Below the pieces are notes generated by a model. The model saw only the letters and a list, made by a program, of their open reading frames with translations. It did no database searches and was not told the origin of the DNA. The position numbers and the translations under genes were made by a program. A DNA stretch of 29,275 nt, taken from Phycisphaerales bacterium UBA2421 (GTDB lineage: Bacteria > Planctomycetota > Phycisphaerae > Tepidisphaerales > Tepidisphaeraceae). The stretch lies in NCBI GenBank assembly GCA_002343075.1, contig DDRH01000026.1, positions 1-29,275 of the forward strand, read 5' to 3'. Numbering within the stretch: position 1 is the stretch's first letter; each line of letters opens with the position of its first letter. Positions 22,316 through 29,232 of this stretch are shown piece by piece.

Positions 22316-22520
22316 GGACATTCTTAACATCGTCACCCGTGGCCAATGCGATATCAAAGGCGTCACCGGCGATTGCGGATACGTTCATTTCTATCGTGAA
22401 TGGCGACCGTCACCGATGGCCAAGCCGCCCGCCCCGAATGTCGTAACCGGCGATGATGAACATGATATCGAACAACCGGCAACACAAAGCGGAAGGGTGG
22501 CGCGCCGTGAGATATCCTAA
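22305..22520 (+). CDS. 71-aa acidic element protein, unknown
   Basis: A small protein (MDSEDILNIVTRGQCDIKG..., YVHFYREWRPSP, then an acidic tail) without recognisable family. I place the start at the GTG at 22305 because GGGGGTG precedes it and it overlaps the previous gene by 11 bp, as usual in this element. Its end overlaps the S24 peptidase gene. The upstream part of the frame is a shadow of the preceding gene. Confidence 0.5.
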   Translation: MDSEDILNIVTRGQCDIKGVTGDCGYVHFYREWRPSPMAKPPAPNVVTGDDEHDIEQPATQSGRVARREIS

Positions 22521-22875
22521 CACCTTTGACGACGATGCATTGCCGCGTGGGCTGGCAAATGAGTACATATCCTGCCCCGACATTCGCGACCCGCACGCAT
22601 TCGCGGCACGGATCGCCGGCGACAGCATGGCACCGAAATATGCCGTTGGCGACGTCGTTGTCTTTTCGCCAAACGCACCGGTTGCGAACGGCGACGATTG
22701 CTTCGTCCGCTTCGAGGACGGCACGACCACATTTAAGCGGGTCTACATGGAAACAAGACGCAAGCGGGCCGTTGTCATTTTGAAGCCGCGCAACCGGAAG
22801 CACCCGGCGCAAGAGTACCCGCGCGAGTCAATCGCCGGAATCTTCCGAGCGGTCTACAAGTATGTCGTTGTTTAG
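22507..22875 (+). CDS. Stand-alone S24 (LexA/CI-type) peptidase domain
   Basis: A 122-aa protein that is essentially only a LexA/UmuD/CI C-terminal domain. The serine is in RIAGDSMAPKYAVGDVVVFSP (S40), and the catalytic lysine lies 37 residues later in GTTTFKRVYM (K77). The usual tail (AIVILKPRN, IAGIFRAVYKYVVV) follows. No DNA-binding domain precedes it; the frame does extend to an ATG at 22453 (18 more residues), too short for an HTH. I prefer the GTG at 22507 with GGAAGGG upstream. Known S24 repressors fuse HTH and protease. Here the HTH is a separate divergent gene, so this protein may control its activity, or act like UmuD. Confidence 0.78.
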   Translation: MRYPNTFDDDALPRGLANEYISCPDIRDPHAFAARIAGDSMAPKYAVGDVVVFSPNAPVANGDDCFVRFEDGTTTFKRVYMETRRKRAVVILKPRNRKHPAQEYPRESIAGIFRAVYKYVVV

Positions 22876-22878
22876 GAA

Positions 22879-22902
22879 TCGGTGAATAACTCGGTGAACA
22901 AC
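22879..22902 (+). repeat. Tandem 12-bp direct repeat TCGGTGAAYAAC
   Basis: TCGGTGAATAAC (22879-22890) is followed directly by TCGGTGAACAAC. The second copy continues into TTCAC, giving a small GTGAA-CAAC-TTCAC hairpin. It is in a 128-bp gap right after the S24 gene and could be an operator or part of an origin. Confidence 0.45.
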
Positions 22903-22966
22903 TTCACGCAGAGTGAGTTAAGAATACAAAATCGAAGGCAACCACCTTACGATTTCAACCAACACA

Positions 22967-23006
22967 AACGCCCGTGATTGCGACGGGCAGGAAGGATTGC
23001 CAAATG
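22967..23006 (+). promoter_or_regulatory. Leader cassette copy 1 (hairpin + AAGGATTGCCAAATG)
   Basis: AACGCCCGT opens a hairpin (GCCCGT-GATTGCG-ACGGGC), then AGGAAGGATTGCCAAATG provides the ribosome site and start codon. It is nearly identical to copy 2 at 23192. Confidence 0.65.
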
Positions 23007-23189
23007 GAACACCTAAGAATTGAGGGGCGAACGTGGTACTTCCAATTTGTCACGTTCGACTTGCCGAACGACTTCGAGGTATTGGACGATCTAAACCTGA
23101 TTCGCATTCGATTGACATTGGAGCCGTTCGAGTTTGCGCGGCGCGTCGGTCGAGCGGTCGCATTTATCAGCACGAGAGTAAGGGCTTAA
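23004..23189 (+). CDS. 61-aa element protein, unknown
   Basis: A small protein (MEHLRIEGRTWYFQFVTFDLPNDF..., then LTLEPFEFARRVGRAVAFI) with no recognised family. Beta-strand-like and aromatic segments predominate. The ATG at 23004 follows AGGAAGGATTGCCAA, the repeated leader cassette, which supports both the gene and the start; the frame is open to a GTG at 22974 within the hairpin. It is followed after 36 bp by the DUF3102-like gene with the same leader. Confidence 0.6.
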   Translation: MEHLRIEGRTWYFQFVTFDLPNDFEVLDDLNLIRIRLTLEPFEFARRVGRAVAFISTRVRA

Positions 23190-23191
23190 AG

Positions 23192-23228
23192 AACGCCCGT
23201 GATTGCCGGGCCGAAAGGATTGCAAATG
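23192..23228 (+). promoter_or_regulatory. Leader cassette copy 2 (hairpin + AAAGGATTGCAAATG)
   Basis: AACGCCCGTGATTGC is identical to copy 1. The hairpin GCCCG-TGATTGC-CGGGC is followed by CGAAAGGATTGCAAATG. It sits between two element genes only 36 bp apart. Confidence 0.65.
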
Positions 23229-23825
23229 AACCTGTCAAAGCTACCCGTGGCATCGGCTATCAATGCTGAGCACGAGGCTTGTATCCGCAGTGGTAAGGCG
23301 TTCATCGAACATGCAATGAACGCTGGCAAGCTGCTGATTGAACAAAAGGCTAGGGTTGCGCATGGAGAATGGGGCGACTGGCTTGCAGCCAATATCGCAT
23401 TCTCCGAAAGCGTGGCGCAGCGATATATGCGACTGGCCCGGCACCCGGAGATAGTCGAGCAGGCAAAAGCGTCGCGCGCGACGGATTTGAGCGTTCGCGC
23501 CGCATTGCAGGCTATGGCGTCGCCCGAAAAGCAGACCGGCGCATCGACCGACGCGAGCGATCGCCTTGACGAACTGGAAACGAAGATCGACGCCGCGCTT
23601 TGGAAGGTCTCGCAGGTAGGGCGGGCGTTTGCAAAAATCCGCGACGGCGAGTTGTGGCGTCAGTCCGACAAGTCGTCGTTCGAGGAATACTGCAAAGCGA
23701 ATCATCATTCTGTGAAACTGTCTGAGGACGAGAATGAGCGATGGATTGTCGGGCTTATGGAGTTAGCAGATACCGGCGAGCTTCCAATCGACCTATTTGA
23801 AATCGCAGAGAAACTATCAGCCTGA
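23226..23825 (+). CDS. DUF3102-like protein
   Basis: A 199-aa protein. Residues about 10-75 (INAEHEACIRSGKAFIEHAMNAGKLLIEQKARVAHGEWGDWLAANIAFSESVAQRYMRLA) fit the DUF3102 family found in phages and mobile elements: a helical module in which a host-shared LLIEAK-like helix precedes GxWxxWL and S.RTAQ.YM. The C-terminal half is helical (DRLDELETKIDAALWKVSQ) and acidic near the end. Function unknown; the family is often near DNA-replication or regulation genes. The ATG at 23226 follows leader cassette copy 2 and is clearly better than the in-frame GTG at 23199. Confidence 0.72.
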   Translation: MNLSKLPVASAINAEHEACIRSGKAFIEHAMNAGKLLIEQKARVAHGEWGDWLAANIAFSESVAQRYMRLARHPEIVEQAKASRATDLSVRAALQAMASPEKQTGASTDASDRLDELETKIDAALWKVSQVGRAFAKIRDGELWRQSDKSSFEEYCKANHHSVKLSEDENERWIVGLMELADTGELPIDLFEIAEKLSA

Positions 23826-23832
23826 AACATCG

Positions 23833-23931
23833 GGCGTTCGGCTTGATCACCGAACGAACAGCACGGGCCGGCGCTGAGGGACGCAATCCCCCGCAGCGCC
23901 GCCCGGCTGGCCCGAGCAAAGGATTGCAATG
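23833..23931 (+). promoter_or_regulatory. Leader region copy 3 with two hairpins
   Basis: CGTTCGG-CTTGATCA-CCGAACG is a perfect 7-bp hairpin. A second structure pairs GGCGCTG with CAGCGCC and GGG with CCC around about 23870-23900. The region ends in GCAAAGGATTGCAATG, the same ribosome-site/start cassette as copies 1 and 2. Confidence 0.6.
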
Positions 23932-25263
23932 CCCAAAACAAAGCAGAACCCGCAGCAGCACACCAGCACAAGCCCGCCGGCAACCGTTTACGAAGCCGAG
24001 CCGTGGAAGCGATTCACCACCGCCAGCATCACCGACACGCCCGCCGCAATGACGGCACTGGCCGACTCGATTGCCCTATCCTCAAACACCGAAGCCGCGC
24101 GAGTGACAGCGGCACGCCTGGCGAGCCGGATTGCAGCAGCAATGCGCCCGCTGAATTCCCGCCAAGTCGATGGCAACGGGCAGGGCGACGGCTGCGAGCA
24201 ATGGCAGGCGCTGCGCCCGTCCGATCTTCCCGCCGATATATTGCCCGCGCGCAACGCGCTGTCGTCAGCGTGGCGGGCGCTGTCGGCTATCGCAGACGGC
24301 ACCGGAACAAAGCCCGACGATCTTCGCGCCGCCGCGCGACTGCTGGCCAGCGTATGCAAGGCCGAGCCGGTAATCGTCCCGACGCAGGCCGGGCCGGGCA
24401 ACATTGTCGAGCGGTTGAGGCAACTTAGATCGGCGATTGCAGAGAGCATTAGACAACAAGCCCAAGCCGCCGCCGGAGGGCTACCATTCAACCCCGGCAC
24501 GATCCATATCGATCACCTTGACCGAATCGCCGATGAACTGAGAAACGCCGGAAACGCGATCCCAAACCCGCCGGCAGGCTATGGGGCTGATCTAAGCGCC
24601 GAACTGGCATACGCCAACGCGCTGTTGGGCGTTGCTGAATCGATGATCCCGCCGGGAATCGACGAACAGCAGCAGCACGCGCTCGCGTGTAGTGCGGCTG
24701 ACAACGGGGAGTCATTCTCCCACACCGCGAACAAAAGCAAGACAAGGGCAATGCGTGCGGATAGAGGGGAAATTGATCGGCTGCGCCAAAAATGCGAGAA
24801 AATTGTACGACAGCGCAATGGCGAAATGGTGTCGATAAATGAACTGGTGAAGGCGACGCAGGGCAAGCGATCAAGCATCGCCGCCGCAATTCGGGAATCG
24901 CCTTACTTGTTGGCACGTCGCGAAACAACGAGGAACGCCCGCCGTAAATACTCGAGCGTTTCGGCAGCAACAGAATCGACGGTCTTATCCGCCGCTAACG
25001 CTAAGTCTGGTTCGGGCCGCGATCCAATGAATTCTTTTCTGCACATTTTTCCCGACCCCGCCACCAACGCGCCGCAAGAGTTATCGCAAGAAAACGCCGC
25101 AGCGATCCGCAAAAGCCTTATCGAAGCATGTAAGCCCTCAGAGCGGGAACGGTATGCGGAACAACTCAAGAATGTCCCCGACAACAAGATACTTGAACTT
25201 GCAGCACTGCAAGATGATCAAGAGATAGACCTCAAACGCCAACAGGGCCGCCGCGCGCGGTAA
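23929..25263 (+). CDS. 444-aa element protein, unknown
   Basis: A large alanine-rich protein I do not recognise. The N-terminal 25 residues are low-complexity (Q, T, S, P). Residues about 30-280 are helical and alanine-rich (ALADSIALSS, AARLASRIAAAM, IVERLRQLRSAIAESIRQQAQ). A basic segment around 290-340 (DRLRQKCEKIVRQRNGEMVSINELVKATQGKRSSIAAAIRES) looks like a small winged-helix or recombinase-type DNA-binding unit. The tail is charged. No catalytic motif is visible. It starts at the ATG after leader cassette copy 3. A hairpin with a T-rich stretch follows at 25309. It may be a DNA-binding accessory replication protein; this is a guess. Confidence 0.68.
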   Translation: MPKTKQNPQQHTSTSPPATVYEAEPWKRFTTASITDTPAAMTALADSIALSSNTEAARVTAARLASRIAAAMRPLNSRQVDGNGQGDGCEQWQALRPSDLPADILPARNALSSAWRALSAIADGTGTKPDDLRAAARLLASVCKAEPVIVPTQAGPGNIVERLRQLRSAIAESIRQQAQAAAGGLPFNPGTIHIDHLDRIADELRNAGNAIPNPPAGYGADLSAELAYANALLGVAESMIPPGIDEQQQHALACSAADNGESFSHTANKSKTRAMRADRGEIDRLRQKCEKIVRQRNGEMVSINELVKATQGKRSSIAAAIRESPYLLARRETTRNARRKYSSVSAATESTVLSAANAKSGSGRDPMNSFLHIFPDPATNAPQELSQENAAAIRKSLIEACKPSERERYAEQLKNVPDNKILELAALQDDQEIDLKRQQGRRAR

Positions 25264-25308
25264 TTGTAAACAGCCCGTAGACGGTCTTGTGTACACCTAA
25301 GCCCCTGG

Positions 25309-25341
25309 AACGCCCGCCAACATTGGCCGGGCGTTTGTTCT
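25309..25341 (+). terminator. Hairpin with T-rich tail (possible intrinsic terminator)
   Basis: AACGCCCG-CCAA-ca-TTGG-c-CGGGCGTT forms a 12-bp stem with one bulged C, followed by TTTGTTCTT. It lies 46 bp after the 444-aa gene, so termination there is plausible. Its 5' arm is the same AACGCCCG as leader cassettes 1 and 2, so it may instead be a leader of the next gene (start 25387). Confidence 0.6.
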
Positions 25342-25386
25342 TGCGCGCGTCTACTAGAAACCCGTAACAGCAGGAAGGGCAACATT

Positions 25387-25635
25387 GTGTTGTTCGCCGC
25401 CCAATACCGAGAGGCGCTGATGCAGACACATATAAAGTATCGCACACTGCCAGAGCTGGCCCGCCAGTACGGCGTATCGACTCGACAGGCAGCGCACGCC
25501 GTCGAGACGTATCGCGTCGAGGAAACTACGCGCATCGCTGGGGCAAGGGTTTATGACGAGCGGGCCGCCGAGAATGTTCGCCGGGCTTTAGCGCGCACCG
25601 GGGCGCTGGGCCGGGAGGCGATTGCGCATGCCTAG
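25387..25635 (+). CDS. Small HTH protein (MerR/excisionase-like)
   Basis: An 82-aa protein. RTLPELARQYGVSTRQAAHAVETYRVEETTRIAGARVYDERAAENVRRALARTG follows the winged-helix plan of MerR-type and excisionase-type regulators: helix-turn-helix, a short beta hairpin with R.Y, then a helix. The GTG at 25387 is preceded by AGGAAGG at about 9 nt and is chosen; an internal ATG at 25420 is the alternative. It begins a run of five tightly overlapping small genes and overlaps the next by 8 bp. It could be an excisionase or early regulator. Confidence 0.65.
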   Translation: MLFAAQYREALMQTHIKYRTLPELARQYGVSTRQAAHAVETYRVEETTRIAGARVYDERAAENVRRALARTGALGREAIAHA

Positions 25636-25792
25636 CGTGTCACCGCAAACCACCCGCCGCAAGATGAACGTCGTCACGCCGCGATTGCCGGCCAACGTTC
25701 TGGCCGACGATGCTGCGATCGTGCAGGCAATCTGCCGGATGTTGGCCCGGCGCGCCGTCGAAGCGATTCAACGCAGGGGGGCAAAGCGATGA
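25628..25792 (+). CDS. 54-aa basic protein, unknown
   Basis: A short frame (MPSVSPQTTRRKMNVVTPRLPAN...IVQAICRMLARRAVEAIQRRG) supported by its position. The ATG overlaps the end of the HTH gene by 8 bp, and the TGA overlaps the ATG of the next gene as ATGA. No motif is recognised; the second half could form a basic helix. Confidence 0.45.
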   Translation: MPSVSPQTTRRKMNVVTPRLPANVLADDAAIVQAICRMLARRAVEAIQRRGAKR

Positions 25793-26088
25793 TCGACACC
25801 ACCACGCAAGCCGACGTAACCGCACTACTCGCCCGCCTGGTCGAACTGGCCGAGGCCGGGCAAGCCGAGGGGTTAGACGCCGCATCGGCGGCAAGGCTGA
25901 TCGGCGTTTCGCGATCGAAGTTTCTCGCGATGGACAGCGCCGGCCATGTGCCGAGTCGCGTCGAACTGGGCGACGGGCGTTGTCCGCGATGGAGCCGGGG
26001 CGAGCTTGTCGCATGGCTTCGGGCAGGCGCGCCGACGCGCGTCACTTGGCAGCAGCGACGCGATCTTGTGATGAAGGGAGTCAGATGA
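25789..26088 (+). CDS. AlpA-like HTH DNA-binding protein
   Basis: A 99-aa protein. From residue 30, DAASAARLIGVSRSKFLAMDSAGHVPSRVELGDGRCPRWSRGELVAWLRAG matches the small MerR-like HTH found in AlpA regulators and excisionases: helix-turn-helix, a wing containing the G.R.RW.R motif, then the EL..WL helix. Such proteins direct integration and excision or activate an integrase gene. It is in the ATGA-linked cassette. Two HTH genes this close suggest excisionase plus regulator. Confidence 0.78.
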   Translation: MIDTTTQADVTALLARLVELAEAGQAEGLDAASAARLIGVSRSKFLAMDSAGHVPSRVELGDGRCPRWSRGELVAWLRAGAPTRVTWQQRRDLVMKGVR

Positions 26089-26276
26089 AAACCGCCACCG
26101 AGTCAACGTTTCAGTTTCGCCGCGTTCGATGCGTCATTTGCAACGAGCGCGCGACCGATTCGCCGCCGGCGTATCAGAATTGGTTGTGTCTGAAGCACTC
26201 GCGACAAGCCGATGCGATGCGATACCAACGAAACAAAAACCCTAAGCGCCGCGCACGCGGCAAGGAAACGAAATGA
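26085..26276 (+). CDS. 63-aa zinc-knuckle-like protein
   Basis: A small basic protein with CVIC ... CLKH (residues about 21-42), a CxxC-x(16)-CxxH arrangement that could bind zinc. The C-terminus is strongly basic (NKNPKRRARGKETK). ATGA overlaps on both sides support it. It may bind nucleic acid; no family recognised. Confidence 0.6.
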   Translation: MKTATESTFQFRRVRCVICNERATDSPPAYQNWLCLKHSRQADAMRYQRNKNPKRRARGKETK

Positions 26277-26479
26277 CAAACCGAGAATGGGAATCCCTGC
26301 GGCAGCAATTGCAAAGCAACATGGCAGCGGCACTTGGCATGAAAGTCGCCGAAAACCGAAAAAATTCGTCGCGGTCTAGAAAAAACAGGCTACAGGACGA
26401 ACGCAGAGCGACGAAAACACCCCTGGCCGTGTCTGCACACGTCGGGAAAAGCGACCCGCAACCCAACCTGTTTCAGTAA
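26273..26479 (+). CDS. 68-aa basic protein, unknown
   Basis: A short protein (MTNREWESLRQQLQSNMAAALGMKVAENRKNSSRSRKNR...) with a helical N-terminus and a basic, probably disordered middle. The ATGA overlap with the upstream gene and AAGGAAACG just before the ATG support it. The end SDPQPNLFQ is short and polar. No family recognised. At its stop, an ATG at 26480 opens an 18-codon frame of doubtful meaning. Confidence 0.55.
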   Translation: MTNREWESLRQQLQSNMAAALGMKVAENRKNSSRSRKNRLQDERRATKTPLAVSAHVGKSDPQPNLFQ

Positions 26480-26487
26480 ATGAAAAA

Positions 26488-26542
26488 CCCGTCGCCGGCG
26501 GATCGACCAAAGTTGCCGACGGCGGGCGAAAGCTGAACTATG
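26488..26542 (+). promoter_or_regulatory. Leader hairpin before the 26540 gene
   Basis: CCGTCG near 26489 pairs with CGACGG near 26518, with CCGGCGG/CCGACGG complementarity in the arms. It is followed by GGGCGAAAGCTGAACTATG, which resembles the GGGCCGAAAGGATTGCAAATG end of leader copy 2. Confidence 0.4.
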
Positions 26543-26776
26543 ACGACCGTAGCAAATCCAATCAAACATTCAAGAGCCAACAAGGGAATTTCTCCCGAGG
26601 TCGAAGCTGCAATCCGTGAAATGGTTCGCCGGCGACCGCGCCAAGGATGGCATCGCTGGCAACATTACAGCAACTGCAAGGCGACGATTGAAACGCTCGT
26701 CGGCTGGCGCGTTGGCGGAACGAGCGAAGATTATGACCGAGCGATTGCAATGCTCGTGAAAGGGCTGCGATTGTGA
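26540..26776 (+). CDS. 78-aa element protein, unknown
   Basis: A small protein (NPIKHSRANKGISPEVEAAIREMVRRRPRQGWHRWQHYSNCKATIETLVGW...) that is basic and probably helical. EVEAAIREMVRR and DRAIAMLVKGL are helix-like. Its TGA overlaps the GTG start of the primase-helicase gene, so translation is probably coupled and a replication accessory role is possible. No family recognised. Confidence 0.55.
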   Translation: MTTVANPIKHSRANKGISPEVEAAIREMVRRRPRQGWHRWQHYSNCKATIETLVGWRVGGTSEDYDRAIAMLVKGLRL

Positions 26777-29232
26777 GCAACAGAATCACTACACAACCCG
26801 ACACCGCCGACGAGCTAGCACAAATCGCAGATGCGGTTTTCAGCCGTGGCGATATCGTCGAGATTCGCCGCATCGACCGCACGAAACCGGCGGGGCGAAA
26901 TGTCGTATGCACCTGGCACCTCGCCGAAGAGTTGGCCGAGCTTGCGGCTTCGCTGCTGGCGGACAACGCGACCGCCGACATCTACATCGGCGCAAACCCG
27001 CGCAAGGCCCGCGGCGCGAAGGGCGATGCATCGGTCGCACTGGCCCGCACACTGTTCGCAGACTTTGACCATGCGACGGCTGCCGAGGTGGAAGCCAAGC
27101 TGCTGGCCGACGGAATGCCCGCGCCGACGCTGACCATCGCTACCGGGCACGGCGTCCATTGCTATTGGCGGTTGGCCGATGAAATCACCGACCTTGCGCA
27201 ATGGGCCGACATTACCCGCGACTTGATTGCGCACATCGGCAGCGACCGCGCCGTCAAGAACCCCGAGCGAGTGATGCGCCTGCCCGGCTTTGTGAACCAC
27301 AAGCCACCGCAGGCAGAATCGTCAATCGTCGAATGCGAGCCGACGCGCGTGTACGACCTGGCGGAACTGCTGGAACGCATTCCGAAGCGACCCGAAGAAC
27401 AGACGACGCCGAGAATCAACGGCAACCATGTTGAGGTGCCCGCAACGGACGACGGGCGGGCTAGTCGGGCGCGTGCATACCTAGCGAAGATGCCGGCGGC
27501 AATCAGCGGGCACCACGGGCACGACGCCGCGTTTAACGCAGCTTGCGAGTTGTTTCGGTTCGGGCTGAGCGAACGCGACGCATACAACGAGTTTGCCCGA
27601 TTCAATTCCCGATGTTCGCCACTGTGGAGTGACGCAGAGATAAGGCACAAGCTGGCGGATGCTCTGGCCGAAGTGAAATCAAAGGGCGAATTCGGAAGCC
27701 GCGTCGTTGAGCGCGTCGCGCCGTTGGAAATGCCACCGCCACCGCCGTTGCCGGTTGAACTCATGATCGGATGGCACGGCGACTTTGTGCGCGCACTGGC
27801 CGAAGCAACCGAAACGCCGCCAGAAATCGCATGGGCAGTCACGACGGCGGTTATCGCAACAGCGACACAAGGTAAGTTTGAAATCTCCCCCGAGCGTGGC
27901 TACGTCGAACCGATTTGCGTGTACTTCGCGCCGCTGTATCCGCCCGGGGGCCGCAAGTCGGCAATCATTCGGGCCGCAATTCGACCGCTGATCGACTACG
28001 AGAAAACACTTCGCGCCAGCACCGAGCCGGTTATCAAGCGCCAGCAGGCCGAGCTTGCGGTAAAGACGGCAACCATCAAGGCGCTGCAGGCCGAAGCGGC
28101 AAAGGCTGAGGATCTGGACGCCGCCGCAAGCCTCTTAGACCGGATCGCCCAACTACAAGCCGACTTGCCCGAAGTAATGCACCCGCCGCGAATCTTCGCG
28201 CAGGATGTTACACCCGAGCACCTGGGCACGATGCTAAGCCAGCAAGGTGAGCGGCTGGGAATCTTCTCCGACGAGGCGGGCATCTTCGGCACCTTGCTAG
28301 GACAACGCTACAGCCGCGACGGCGGCAGCAACCTAGACCTTGTGTTGCAAGCCTACAGCGCGTCGCCGGTTTGCGTGGATCGTGGCGGACGTTCCGTGTC
28401 GCTATCGTCACCCGTGCTAACCATCGCTGTCACCCCGCAACCTGGCATCGCGAAAGACATTGCATTGCGGAAAGAGAATCGCGAGCGGGGCTTAACGTCG
28501 CGTATCCAATTCTTCGCGCCGCCGTCGATGCTTGGCAACCGAACGCTTGAACACCGGCCAATTGCCGACGAAGTATCGCGCACCTACTGCGAACAAGTTC
28601 AACGGCTACTTGAAATCCCGTTGCCGATTGAGCGCCCGCGACTATTGACGCTGGATGCCGACGCCTATCAGCGATGGAAAGCCTGGCAGCGAGAGGTTGA
28701 AAACATGATGCGCGAGGGCGGCAAGCTGTATTCACTGCCCGACGTTGGCGGGAAATTGCCGGGGCAAACCGCACGGATTGCAGCACTTATGCACTTGGCC
28801 ATGTACGCCAGTGTTGCAGAGAACATGCTGCTGGTCGAAGGCAACACAATGGGCATCGCGATCGACTTTGCCCGGGCAGCATTGGAGCACACCGTCTACG
28901 TCCTGAGCGATAGCGGGGTAACCGGGGAACTGCTGATTGCCCGCCGTCTATGGGACGAGGCCAAGCGACTTAACGCGGGCATCGTCACCGCCCGCGATTT
29001 GTGGCTGGGCGTACGAAGCCTGGCACCGTCTATGAAAGACGCCGAACCCGCTTTCACGGCGCTTGTCGAACGAGGCTACCTATTCGAAATGGACGGCGAT
29101 AACAGACGGGGCAGGCCGTCGCGCAGATTCCGCGTCAATCCAGCCGCTACGAATATTGCGCGTTCTGCGCTTTTTGCGCAATGCGCCGTAGGTAGAGACT
29201 TGGGAAGGGGTAGGGGGGGATATGTGAGATAG
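26773..29232 (+). CDS. RepB-type prim-pol fused to DUF3987 helicase-like domain
   Basis: An 819-aa replication protein. Residues about 10-215 fit a RepB-type archaeo-eukaryotic primase: TLFADFDHA (the acidic DxD, about residue 95), ATGHGVHCYWRL (about 125), and NPERVMRLPGFVNHK (about 169). From about residue 340 to 665 it resembles DUF3987, a helicase-like ATPase domain. PPGGRKSAIIR (about residue 389) occupies the Walker A position but lacks the canonical GxxxxGKS pattern. IFSDEAGIFG (about 497) fits Walker B. A winged-helix-like tail (ELLIARRLWDEA ... LVERGYLFEMDGDNRRGRPSRRFRV) ends it. It probably primes and unwinds element DNA. Start is GTG, coupled to the previous gene. The last 20 residues look like junk. 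Confidence 0.82.
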   Translation: MSNRITTQPDTADELAQIADAVFSRGDIVEIRRIDRTKPAGRNVVCTWHLAEELAELAASLLADNATADIYIGANPRKARGAKGDASVALARTLFADFDHATAAEVEAKLLADGMPAPTLTIATGHGVHCYWRLADEITDLAQWADITRDLIAHIGSDRAVKNPERVMRLPGFVNHKPPQAESSIVECEPTRVYDLAELLERIPKRPEEQTTPRINGNHVEVPATDDGRASRARAYLAKMPAAISGHHGHDAAFNAACELFRFGLSERDAYNEFARFNSRCSPLWSDAEIRHKLADALAEVKSKGEFGSRVVERVAPLEMPPPPPLPVELMIGWHGDFVRALAEATETPPEIAWAVTTAVIATATQGKFEISPERGYVEPICVYFAPLYPPGGRKSAIIRAAIRPLIDYEKTLRASTEPVIKRQQAELAVKTATIKALQAEAAKAEDLDAAASLLDRIAQLQADLPEVMHPPRIFAQDVTPEHLGTMLSQQGERLGIFSDEAGIFGTLLGQRYSRDGGSNLDLVLQAYSASPVCVDRGGRSVSLSSPVLTIAVTPQPGIAKDIALRKENRERGLTSRIQFFAPPSMLGNRTLEHRPIADEVSRTYCEQVQRLLEIPLPIERPRLLTLDADAYQRWKAWQREVENMMREGGKLYSLPDVGGKLPGQTARIAALMHLAMYASVAENMLLVEGNTMGIAIDFARAALEHTVYVLSDSGVTGELLIARRLWDEAKRLNAGIVTARDLWLGVRSLAPSMKDAEPAFTALVERGYLFEMDGDNRRGRPSRRFRVNPAATNIARSALFAQCAVGRDLGRGRGGYVR

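Noticed and set aside
22967..25341. CRISPR-like repeat array
   Set aside because: The AACGCCCG motifs recur at irregular distances, always before genes, with no regular spacers.
26480..26536. 18-codon frame after the 68-aa gene
   Set aside because: The ATG overlaps the previous stop region, but the peptide is tiny and lies within the leader hairpin of the next gene. I treat it as part of the leader.
29155..29190. ATTGCGC...GCGCAAT hairpin as a terminator
   Set aside because: It is inside the end of the primase coding region, about 50 nt before the stop, and its T-run is in the loop, not after the stem.
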